Of a DNA stretch of 64,000 bases, positions 55,498 through 64,000 are shown in pieces (position 1 is the first letter of the stretch; each line of letters begins with the position of its first letter). The notes beneath the pieces were generated by a model that ran no database searches, was not told where the DNA came from, and saw nothing but the letters and a program-made list of their open reading frames with translations. Source of the stretch: Cyprinodon diabolis (lineage: Eukaryota; Chordata; Actinopteri; Cyprinodontiformes; Cyprinodontidae); contig CM060081.1 of assembly GCA_030533445.1 (NCBI GenBank), positions 1,755,315-1,819,314 on the forward strand, written 5' to 3'. The translations under genes and the position numbers were made by a program.

Positions 55498-55835
55498 GTT
55501 TTTATATGCAACAGGCAAGTATTATTAGGGTTTACCGGGAAAAAAACAAACAAAGAACAGACGCCAGAAGTCCCCTACATTAAGCAGTGAGTCAGTAAAG
55601 AGAGACATCATCGGAGAAACTGCAGACAGGTTTGCTGGTAAAGATTGTTATCAAGGTCATTGTCATTCCAAAAAAGTTAAAAAAAAACGAACCACTGACT
55701 CCCCCTTTTCAGAGGCATAGGTCAGTATCGACTCCCCAATGCTAGGGGACGGACCTGTTCTTCCATTTCAATTTGCATGTTTTTTAATCTAAAACAAGGC
55801 TTTGTTGGTCCACTCTATAAAGCCTGGAACTCAAC

Positions 55836-55922
55836 GCTATTCAGGCATTTTGAATTGAAAAAGCTTCCTTGATGGGAACCGAAACATCTTCAAACTTGGA
55901 AAACAAAGTCCATTGGATTATT
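55836..55922. repeat. Retroposon scrap
   Basis: CTTCCTTGATGGGAACCGAA ACATCTTCAAAC ... AAGTCCATTGG resembles the reverse of the repeat at 32170-32262. No boundaries. Confidence 0.4.
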
Positions 55923-56090
55923 TTTTTAAAGTTTTTTGGAATGCAGGTTTCTACAATAACCTTTAACTTACCTTTTTTTTTTTTTTCAAATTATAAGCAT
56001 TACTGAAATGCCAAGGTATTTGTGTCATGAAGCATACAGATGGACCCAGTATTTAGGCGAGACAGACAGTGGGAAGTTTCAAAACGTTTC

Positions 56091-56517
56091 GCCCTTTATA
56101 GGGCAAGTTACTATTTTTGATCACTTGCAAAGGTCTAGAAGCACAATATCTATATCCAGCCATTCAGCAAAGATACTGCTACATGGCTGTACATCTTATT
56201 TTGGCATTTGACCAATGAGATGAGACCTTGAATGATATACAGTATTAACTACTGTAAATTAAGTTTAAAAACAAAGTTAACAAGTCAAGAAGCTGATTGA
56301 AAAGTTAAAAAGTACAGTTAATAAGCCTAGTTAACAATTTTTTTGTTATTATTTTTTTTGTTATTTCTCTTAATATATTCGGGCAATGTAACGTTTCTTG
56401 TTATTACATTGACGTAGATTTTTGCCATCAAAATATCCATATTTTTTGAATGTTACAAAGGTAATAAGTTATTTTCCTGGATTCCAATTACACTATTGGC
56501 TGTGCCCTATAAAGGGC
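56091..56517. mobile_element. Candidate foldback MITE
   Basis: GCCCTTTATAGGGCA at 56091-56105 is repeated in inverted form at 56503-56517 (TGCCCTATAAAGGGC). Each 15-mer is itself almost palindromic. The 397 bp between them is AT-rich and non-coding. No target duplication was established. Confidence 0.5.
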
Positions 56518-56529
56518 TAATGACAAAAT

Positions 56530-57190
56530 AAAACAGACAGAACAAAAATGGAACACGGGCTGCTGTGGATCAGCAACCCTGCAGCGAGAGCGGGGGGAAG
56601 GGGGAGCATCGCCCATCATTGGCACTTTGGTTTAACAGTTCAGTTCATCCTCTCTTGAAAAGCGGGATCCACCGATGCAGTGCCAACGAGATCCAGCGCT
56701 GAGCCATCCAGAGTGTCCCTGATCCAGCAACACCAGTGAGCAGGCAGGAGATCGATTCAGGTCGGGAAAACATTTCAGAACCCGATGGTTCTGAGATCCA
56801 GGAGTCCGTAGCCAGGTCAGCGGGTCCGATCCAAAAAGGAACAGACAGATCCAGGGCTCTAGGAATCGAGAGCTTTCAGGCAGGTTCAGACTACCATGAG
56901 TCCAGCAGCGAGCTTAACTCATGGTCCAGGAACAGAGACAAGACATGGAACCAGGATAAATGCGGAACTTTAAACTCGTCTCCACCTAGGAGCCAGGATC
57001 ACATGAGTTAAGACTGGCTTTCCCCTCACTCCCAGCCAAAACCGAAAGGGCTCCGCATAGAAGAGCCGGTACACGACCAGGAGACATGAAACAAACACTA
57101 AAACCCTCTCTACATCCTGGTCCCCGAGAGCAGGGACATGAACCATGGACTTAACTAAAACTGAAACAAAATAAACAAACATGAATAACT
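56530..57190. repeat. Possible LTR-type repeat
   Basis: GATCCAG-rich, higher-GC block ending ATGAACCATGGACTTAACTA and AAAACTGAAACAAAATAAAC, reminiscent of gypsy LTRs in reverse. ORF 56736-57011 has no domain. No ends were found. Confidence 0.3.
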
Positions 57191-57199
57191 GACACAATA

Positions 57200-58430
57200 A
57201 CTATGAATTATGATTTGCACCTTTAGCTTGGCGGAACCGTATATGAAGCCGTGAGAGCAGGTGGATAAGATGAAAGATAACAAGAGAGCGGGGAGGGTAC
57301 GGCAGGTGAATGAAGTGAGAAATTAGATTAGCTACCGGAGCTGCGATCATGAAAATTTGGTATTATTTTAAAGGTTGTATATGAGACAGTAGTTCCGTTT
57401 ACATTGCCTAGATGCCTGGATGCCTAGATGCCAGCGGCAGCTATAATTTTTAATCCAAAATACAGCCTGCCCCTCCACCACCACCACATCCCACTTCTCC
57501 TCTCTCTTTATCCAACTCTATATTCATCCTCTGTGTCAAAGGAGTACTAGCAGACAGTTATGGAGGAATTATGTTTCTACTTCAGTGGGTGAGGCAACCA
57601 GTCATGCACATTGACCCAGTACCAGCTGGAACCAGTAGGTCCCTGCTCTCTCTGCTGAGGAGAGAGGAGAAGGAAGAAAGAAGGTCAAACTAAATTAATA
57701 AAACTGAAGTGTAGAAACAGGCAGGGGAGTTTCTTAATGGAAGACTGAGATCCTTTTGGAAGCAAAGGAGACAATCAAAGCATACTTATGGCTCCTATTA
57801 ACTCTGGAGACTTTCTTTTTGCTTCCTGTAAGCCATTTTTTCCATTTTAACCCATTAATACCAGCCAAGCATTGTCACTCTCCCAGTCGCTTTTGTGCTG
57901 CTCTGATGAATCGACTTGAATGTGCACTATTTAAAATAAAGGAAATAAAAGGATGCATACGCTCGCTCATAATTAGTGTTTTATTGATGCAACCTTTCAG
58001 ATTCTTGTCTATTTAGAATAATAAGCGTAGTTTCGGCTAGAAATGAGAAATAAGTTCAGTTTAGTTCATTTTTTAAAATCAAGTTATCCACAATCTATGT
58101 CATCTTCCTCATCACTGTCTTGAGGCCATATCTACGCTGCTGTTAAAGTTATGGGGAGGTTTAACTCCCTGCCTTGTCTACATCCATACAGTAATTTATG
58201 ATAAGCAATAGCTTGTCCATAAGCTGTAGACATGGACCAAAAGTCTGCAACTTCTGATGGACTAAAACAAAGCACAATATATGCTAGACTTTTTTTTTTT
58301 TTTTTGGATAACACAAATTCGTATTAATTTGAATTGAAGAGAATAGTCAAACCTGAAGTATTTAAATGTTGTTTAGAAATTAGCTATTAATCAAGATTTT
58401 AATTGCAGAACTAGATACATAAATGAGTGA
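57200..58430. other. Intron, no feature seen
   Basis: Includes a T run at 58291-58306. No exon, RNA gene or repeat family recognised. Confidence 0.45.
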
Positions 58431-58437
58431 ACTATCC

Positions 58438-58606
58438 ACTACAAGCATGCTTAGTGTGAGGGATTGCTGAAGAGTCAATGAGTCGATGCAATCAGCTGGT
58501 TTTCCTTAGATAGAAAACTTTGACTGGATGATCTGGTGAACTGGAAAGTGCCTTGAGACGACATGTGCTGTGAATTGGTGCTATAGAAATAAAATGAATT
58601 CAAACT
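58438..58606 (+). mobile_element. L2 3' end
   Basis: Starts ACTACAAGCATGCTTAGTGT and runs to GGTGCTATAGAAATAAAATG with a worn AATTC tail. A 5'-truncated copy. Confidence 0.85.
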
Positions 58607-59193
58607 GAATAATAGCAAAGAGGTTGATGACAACAACAAAAAACGTAGAGCTATGAGGGACTTTCAATGAGTGATGCATCTAACCCACTTCCAGTTCTGA
58701 TCTGGCTTAAACTTTGCATGTACAATTATTTTATTGATGTAGATTAAGTGGTAAATTCAAGCTCTGAACTAATTGTTGTTTTCTGATTTTTGCTTGAACT
58801 GAGTCAAGTCAGAAACGGAGCCTGTTGAGTGTCGAGCAGTGACCCGGTTTTTCTATTTGAAAGGACGGACACCACTGGAGAGTAACTTATGGTGATGATG
58901 CCCCATCTTATGGCCTAGTAAAACACTTTACAACATGAGTCAGGGGAATTAGTTATTGATCGGCCCTCGTAGCTATGCTGCAAGCGGGAAACTCAGTATT
59001 CCATGTCATCACACCAGGCCTATGCCAGAACCATGTAAATAAATGTTTAAGTAAATAACTTCTGTATTTCACAAATACATTTAGCAAATTTATATTAGGG
59101 TTATCCACTCTTCCATCCAATTCTTTTGGTTCATGGCAAAAAGTTCTTTGATACACTGTTCCAACCAGCTGCTTTATGTGCTTTTATTAGACT

Positions 59194-60033
59194 TGTCATG
59201 ATTTTATCTAAGGCTCGGACCCACATGCAGTGAAGCCAAACAGAGAGACACAAAGTAAAAGTTCGACGGGTTTTATTGAAATGATTTGAGTTCGGTGCAG
59301 AGTTTCTCCGAACTCTGCTCAGCCGGAAACTGGAAGATGAGGGGAAGACAGACTGTTAGATTCAGGCTCAGTGGTAAATATGATTCGCTGATCTTGAAGG
59401 AGAGGATTTGTTGCGACTCACGTTTCCAGAGAAGTGGAGAATCCTTGACACCAGTCTGTGTGTTGGTCTTCCAGAGTTTGTCTGATTTGGTTTAGGGCGG
59501 AACAGGGTTTACCCAGAACTCGGACGGTCAAGATTGATGCAGACGCTGGTTGCCACTCAGTTTTCCTGAGGTACTTGAATGGGTCGTAGTGAAGATGATT
59601 TCCTTACTTAGTGAGTGATCTCAACGATCTCAAAGGTGATCGTCTCCCTCCTGGGAGAAGGCGGTCCGTAAAGGTCCAGTTAGCAGGAAGGCTTCCTGCC
59701 GAAAAGGCAAAGACAAATCAAAGTTGAATTTCAGGAAGACAAGCACTCAGTCAAACTCAATGAGAACTCAGCTTAGCTTGAGTACATAAAACTCGCAATA
59801 CAAAAACTCAGATTAGACTCAGTATAAACAAAGCTTGGCTTGAGTACCCCAAACCGGCAAACACTCTGGCGTCGAGGTACTGGCAACCAGCAGCTTAAGA
59901 GCAGTCCGGTGATGAGGTAACCGTCCGCAGGTGTGTGAGGAGGCGGACCGGAACCAGGTGCCTCCTGGGGGTGGAAGGGAGAACAACACAAAGACAAGAC
60001 AAACAGACAAACACAAAAACTGGAGTCCTGACA
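59194..60033 (-). mobile_element. Gypsy-type solo LTR (family X), copy 2
   Basis: 840 bp, clearly homologous to 50421-51307 along its length (CTAAGGCTCGGACCCACATG, CTCCGAACTCTGCTCAGCCG, CAGCTTAAGAGCAGTCCGGT) with several small deletions. Flanks AGACT (59189-59193) and ACACT (60034-60038) are a four-of-five match, a probable worn target duplication. Same minus orientation as copy 1. Confidence 0.85.
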
Positions 60034-60039
60034 ACACTG

Positions 60040-61300
60040 ATATTTGTATCATGATCTTGAGGTAAATCAAGATGCACAGAGAACAGAAGAATGATTTAGA
60101 CGAAGGGAAGGTCCCTTCCAATAAATTATCTAAACCTTGGAGATGCTAATCAATGTGCTAATTATGTGTATGTCCAGACTGAGGGTGAGTCTGAGGTCCA
60201 CTCCCAAACCTGCCCCTGAACACTAACCCTAAGCACCAACCCTCCGTTTCTGGTTCCCATGGAGGGTCCACCCCATTAAGGGCCGTCCCAAACCACTTAT
60301 GCCCCATTTCCACTATTGCTCTGAAACCAATCTGTGCCGAGTGTGGAAAAAGTTTGGATCAGCTAACTGAACTAAGCTTGGTTCTTACGACCATTTTACA
60401 CATCATGCTAGCACAGTTCCTTGCCTCCTATCGGTGGTCCACGATGCTACAGCTCTCAAGGCAGGAATTGCGCAAAGAAAAATGGTATTGCACATAGCAT
60501 TCAGGAACTTATGTGCCTGGATAGAGTCCTCCACCCAAATTTTAATACGGCATCATCCCAGGTCGCACTGAGCTCTTTTGATGTCATTTGTTGTTAATAA
60601 ACTGAGAAGAGGTTCGTGTTGTAAACAGGTGAAGAGATCTGTGGATTACAAAGCCGGACACGCCGGAAAACCTGCGAAATGAGTCAGCTGACCGTAAGTA
60701 GGAGATGACACAGGCTGCTCATGTGCTCTTTGTTATCAGAGAACTGAGCCAGAGATGAACCACGCTGAGCCCTACTGATGAACTACAACTAGATTTAGCG
60801 CGGTTTTGTTCTCTCTGGTATGGTCCAGTTCAGTTGCGCTCCATTTAAGCTCAACAGTCATCTGGATTACCATGCTCTGACGGCTCCCAGCACAATTTCA
60901 AAAGGCTAATGTAAACAGGGTTATAGTGGGTAGGGCGAGTGGACCGTTTAGCACTTAAAAAGAGAGTCTGCCTCAGTGCAGGCTCACTGGAATTTGGCAG
61001 CGGTTGTAACCGTGACCTAATCGTAGAGGAAACACGTTCTACCAAATCTAAGTTCCGCTGGTTTGCTGCATTTCATCCGCTGACAGAAAATCACATGTTA
61101 GGTATAAGAAAAAAAGGTCAAATATTTTCCCTAATGGAGGCTCCTCTTTGAAATAGATTTATTTGACCATATACATTTGTTTAAAGAGAGGGGCAAATGT
61201 TTGATTTTATGTCACCCTGCACCACAAAGCTACAGCCATGCACATGTGGCGTCCCTGCGTTGCCATACCAACGACTGCTTTCCTTTTCAGTGGGAGGGAA
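60040..61300. other. Intron, no feature seen
   Basis: ACACTGATATTTGTATCATG onward has no recognised repeat or exon. The ORFs at 60851-61151 show no domain. Confidence 0.4.
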
Positions 61301-61304
61301 GAGG

Positions 61305-61395
61305 CCTCCTGTCTCTGTAAAGTGACCTGAGATGGCATGATGTGATTTGGTGCTATAGAAATAAACTGAATTAAATCAAGCTGAATTAAACAACC
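61305..61395 (+). mobile_element. L2-like 3' tail relic
   Basis: AAAGTGACCTGAGATGGCAT and GGTGCTATAGAAATAAACTG match a diverged L2 3' end. Confidence 0.7.
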
Positions 61396-61399
61396 AGGA

Positions 61400-62300
61400 T
61401 GGTCTAAGTTAATGTGTGGCTGTATCACTATTTCACTTTATCAATTTTCAGTTCTCCTGAGATCCTCCCATGGGTAAAAAATTTAATTTAAAATTAAATT
61501 TAAACATATTATTGACTGCATTCTTCAGTCTGCCCAGCTTCTTATACACATTAACCTCCATGTGGCTGGTTCGTTTTTGATTCACATATTTTACTCTGTA
61601 TTTTCCCCAAAGCAGATGGCTTTTACCCTCCTCCAGTCTGACTCCTGACATTGCTGCCAAATTACTATGTAGGTCTGACAAAAGTAGAGCAGGGGTCTAA
61701 CTGGGTTGGAGCTCCGTGAGCACACTTTCAGAGAGTCACGCTTGCTCTGACCACTTCCAAACATTTTCATTGAGCTCCAGGACTTAATAAAATCCTATCC
61801 TCTATCGGATCAGACACTAAATCGTGCCCGGCCTGTTCTGGTCCTCTTGTGTCTGCCTCTATTGCTGTTTTGGTATTGCTTTCTAGAAACAGAGACCATC
61901 ATCCATTTGAGACGACCTTACCAAATTGCTACTACGCTTTGGTTTCATTGCCTAATTTGCACAATTTGCATAGCTCAAAATGTGTACTTTGCTAGCTGGC
62001 TCCTGAATGCACCTTTTTAAATGATATAATAAATAAATCCATTGGTGTGTTGGTGTTCACTGTAAATGCACCTTTGGAGCCACTTCAGCTTGGGAACCAA
62101 AAATGTTGATATTACTGGTCTATTTTGTCTTTTGTCAGCAGCTGTGTAATTTTAGCTTCTTTTTTCTTACTGTATATTGCAAAGAAAAAAAAAACAGATA
62201 GTTAAACATCACTTGCTGACAATCAACACCCAAAAAATAAATCTGAGGATCTGCAAGGTTTGAGGAAATGGGTAGTTGGCTGGTGTCCTGTGTTTTCCTT
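61400..62300. other. Intron, no feature seen
   Basis: No repeat or exon recognised. A palindromic AATTTAATTTAAAATTAAATTTAAA-like run lies near 61480-61503. Confidence 0.4.
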
Positions 62301-62319
62301 CTCTTTTACCGGATGGAAT

Positions 62320-62660
62320 ATCTGTGATGACACGTGGCAGAAATAAGAAAAACAAAATGGGAACAAACAGGAACAGACACTTAAGAGTCATAAACTGTCA
62401 GATGCAGCCTGTTACAGAGACAGCATCAACCACTAAGTCATATAAACTGGCTTTATTAAACATTAGATCTCTGTCAGGAAAATCCCTTTTGATTAATGAC
62501 TTTATTATTGACAAGAATGTTGATGTTATGTTTTAACAGAAACATGGTTACACGAACTTAATGAAGCACATATTCTGTTGGAGTCGTCTCCTCCAAACTA
62601 CAAAGTGCCCACAAAGTCATTCCAACGCGGAACATAGATCATCGGCATCGTAATACATTT
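62320..62660 (+). mobile_element. LINE endonuclease fragment (L2/Rex1-like)
   Basis: Decodes to KLALLNIRSLSGKSLLINDF, then IIDKNVDVMF and, after a one-base shift, LTETWLHELNEAHI. These are the first endonuclease motifs of an L2/Rex1-type ORF2, related to but distinct from the 21.2-kb copy. Only the start of ORF2 remains. Confidence 0.75.
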
Positions 62661-62959
62661 CATATTATTTGCCCCAAAGAAAAAGGGACCCTTTAGGGAC
62701 TTTGTCTGCATATGAGTCAGAAGCTTAAACAATGATGACACTGAAGTACACAAATGATAAATAATGTTTTGTTTTATGAAAGCTGGAAAATTAGAGCAGA
62801 CAGAAATTAAAATATAGCTAGTAAAAAAATATGAACAGAATATTCAAAGTATATTTCATTAAAAAACTTTGAGAAGAATTGACTATTTGGATAATAGGTA
62901 TTTTTGCTTTTGTAACAATTTATAAATTGGTTAGAATAATGTCTGTGGTCTTTGTAATA

Positions 62960-64000
62960 CACTCACCGGCCACTTTATTAGGTACACCTGTCCAACTGCT
63001 CGTTAACACTTAATTTCTAAGCAGCCAATCACATGGCGGCAACTCAGTGCATTTAGGCATGTAGACATGGTCAAGACAATCTCCTGCAGTTCAAACCGAG
63101 CATCAGTATGGGGAAGAAAGGTGATTTGAGTGACTTTGAACGTGGCATGATTGTTGGTGCCAGAAGGGCTGGTCTGAGTATTTCAGAAACTGCTGATCAA
63201 CTGGGATTTTCATGCACAACCATCTCTAGGGTTTACAGAGAATGGTCCGAGAAAGAAAAAACATCCAGTGAGCGGCAGTTCTGTGGGAGGAAATGCCTTG
63301 TTGATGCCAGAGGTCAGAGGAGAATGGCCAGACTGGTTCGAGCTGATAGAAGGGCAACAGTGACTCAAATAACCATCCGTTACAACCAAGGTGGGCGGAA
63401 GAGCATCTCTGAACGCACAGTACGTGGAACTTTGAGGCAGATGGGCTACAGCAGCAGAAGACCACACCGGGTGCCACTCCTTTCAGCTAAGAACAGGAAA
63501 CTGAGGCTACAATTTGCACAAGCTCATCGAAATTGGACAATAGAAGATTGGAAAAACGTTGCCTGGTCTGATGAGTCTCGATTTCTGCTGCGACATTCGG
63601 ATGGTAGGGTCAGAATTTGGCGTCTACAACATGAAAGCATGGATCCATCCTGCCTTGTATCAACGGTTCAGGCTGGTGGTGGTGGTGTCATGGTGTGGGG
63701 AATATTTTCTTGGCACTCTTTGGGCCCCTTGGTACCAATTGAGCATCGTTGCAACGCCACAGCCTACCTGAGTATTGTTGCTGACCATGTCCATCCCTTT
63801 ATGACCACAATGTACCCAACTTCTGATGGCTACTTTCAGCAGGATAATGCGCCATGTCATAAAGCTGGAATCATCTCAGACTGGTTTCTTGAACATGACA
63901 ATGAGTTCACTGTACTCAAATGGCCTCCACAGTCACCAGATCTCAATCCAATAGAGCATCTTTGGGATGTGGTGGAACGGGAGATTCGCATCATGGATGT
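62960..64000 (+). mobile_element. Tc1/mariner-like element, copy 2 (DD36E), running off the window
   Basis: Starts CACTCACCGGCCACTTTATT after a TA (62958-62959), with the same 148-bp leader before the start codon as copy 1. The 3' end lies past the window. It is highly similar to copy 1 and lacks the 16-bp deletion. The element is on the plus strand, opposite to the copine. Confidence 0.94.
63108..64000 (+). CDS. Tc1-like transposase, open to the window end
   Basis: ATG at 63108; 297 codons are open up to the edge. Such transposases cut and paste at TA sites. The N-terminus has two helix-turn-helix regions ([40 protein letters not shown]), then [19 protein letters not shown]. Catalytic residues: Asp155 (codon 63570, WSDESRF), Asp246 (63843, QQDNAPCH) and Glu283 (63954, NPIEHLW). 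The last two are 36 residues apart, giving DD36E rather than the DD34E usual for Tc1. No stop or frameshift seen in the visible part, but three C-terminal features (about 50 residues in copy 1) are outside the window. Confidence 0.92.
   Translation, partial: MGKKGDLSDFERGMIVGARRAGLSISETADQLGFSCTTISRVYREWSEKEKTSSERQFCGRKCLVDARGQRRMARLVRADRRATVTQITIRYNQGGRKSISERTVRGTLRQMGYSSRRPHRVPLLSAKNRKLRLQFAQAHRNWTIEDWKNVAWSDESRFLLRHSDGRVRIWRLQHESMDPSCLVSTVQAGGGGVMVWGIFSWHSLGPLVPIEHRCNATAYLSIVADHVHPFMTTMYPTSDGYFQQDNAPCHKAGIISDWFLEHDNEFTVLKWPPQSPDLNPIEHLWDVVEREIRIMD

Noticed and set aside
61475..61510. AT-rich palindrome as an origin or terminator
   Set aside because: Simple AATTTAAA-type sequence in AT-rich intron; no supporting context.
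51310..64000. Search for the first copine exon (SKSDP calcium loop) on the minus strand
   Set aside because: No segment encoding the expected motif was found by reading; it probably lies beyond the window.

Overview
The window looks like intronic DNA from a teleost fish. It holds the middle of one host gene, a copine, read on the minus strand, embedded in a dense layer of transposable elements. The teleost assignment is an inference from the repeats: L2 LINEs ending in TTGAA-type tails, RTE/Rex3-like LINEs with ATCC tails, Tc1 elements starting CACTCACCGGCC, TTAA-flanked MITEs, tRNA-derived SINEs and sushi/gypsy-like LTRs. No prokaryotic gene organisation is present.

Host gene: eleven short exons on the minus strand, from 50178 down to 103, join with fully consistent splice phases. 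They give about 257 codons of a copine, most like CPNE9 (alternatives CPNE5/CPNE8). They cover most of the C2A domain, all of C2B and the start of the linker to the vWA (copine) domain. The N-terminus lies beyond the right edge and the vWA domain beyond the left edge. Every exon is open and has GT/AG borders, so the gene looks functional; nearly everything else in the window is intron.

Region by region (plus coordinates): 0-4 kb, gypsy LTR fragment and an L2 copy broken by two further LINE insertions, then a Tc1-type tail. 4-8.4 kb, hAT MITE with perfect 8-bp target duplication, SINEs, L2 tails and two copine exons. 8.4-25.9 kb is one 17.6-kb intron: RTE fragment, TIR repeat, near-complete Tc1-like DD36E element, an L2 copy containing a decayed Ty3/gypsy element, and a nearly intact 4.9-kb L2 whose ORF1 (esterase) and ORF2 (endonuclease-RT) share one frame. 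26-36.4 kb: three copine exons around 26-27.5 kb, a 553-bp near-identical L2 duplicate, RTE and other LINE relics, a TTAA MITE, a second TIR repeat and a perfect hairpin next to the 36.3-kb exon. 36.8-47 kb: L2 3' half, a full-length but decayed L1 with 14-bp target duplication and a nested solo LTR, and a three-level nest of SINE, TTAA element and hAT-like MITE. 47-64 kb: last two exons, three solo LTRs, a THAP-like relic, a third TIR repeat, LINE remnants, and a second Tc1-like DD36E element whose transposase is open to the window end.

The genes do not form an operon or pathway. The copine is the only host gene recognised; the other coding regions are mobile-element proteins. The least expected observations are the same-frame ORF1/ORF2 layout of the L2 without a usable ATG for the endonuclease, the DD36E spacing of the Tc1 transposase, the L2 internal duplicate, and the perfect 20-bp hairpin beside a copine exon.
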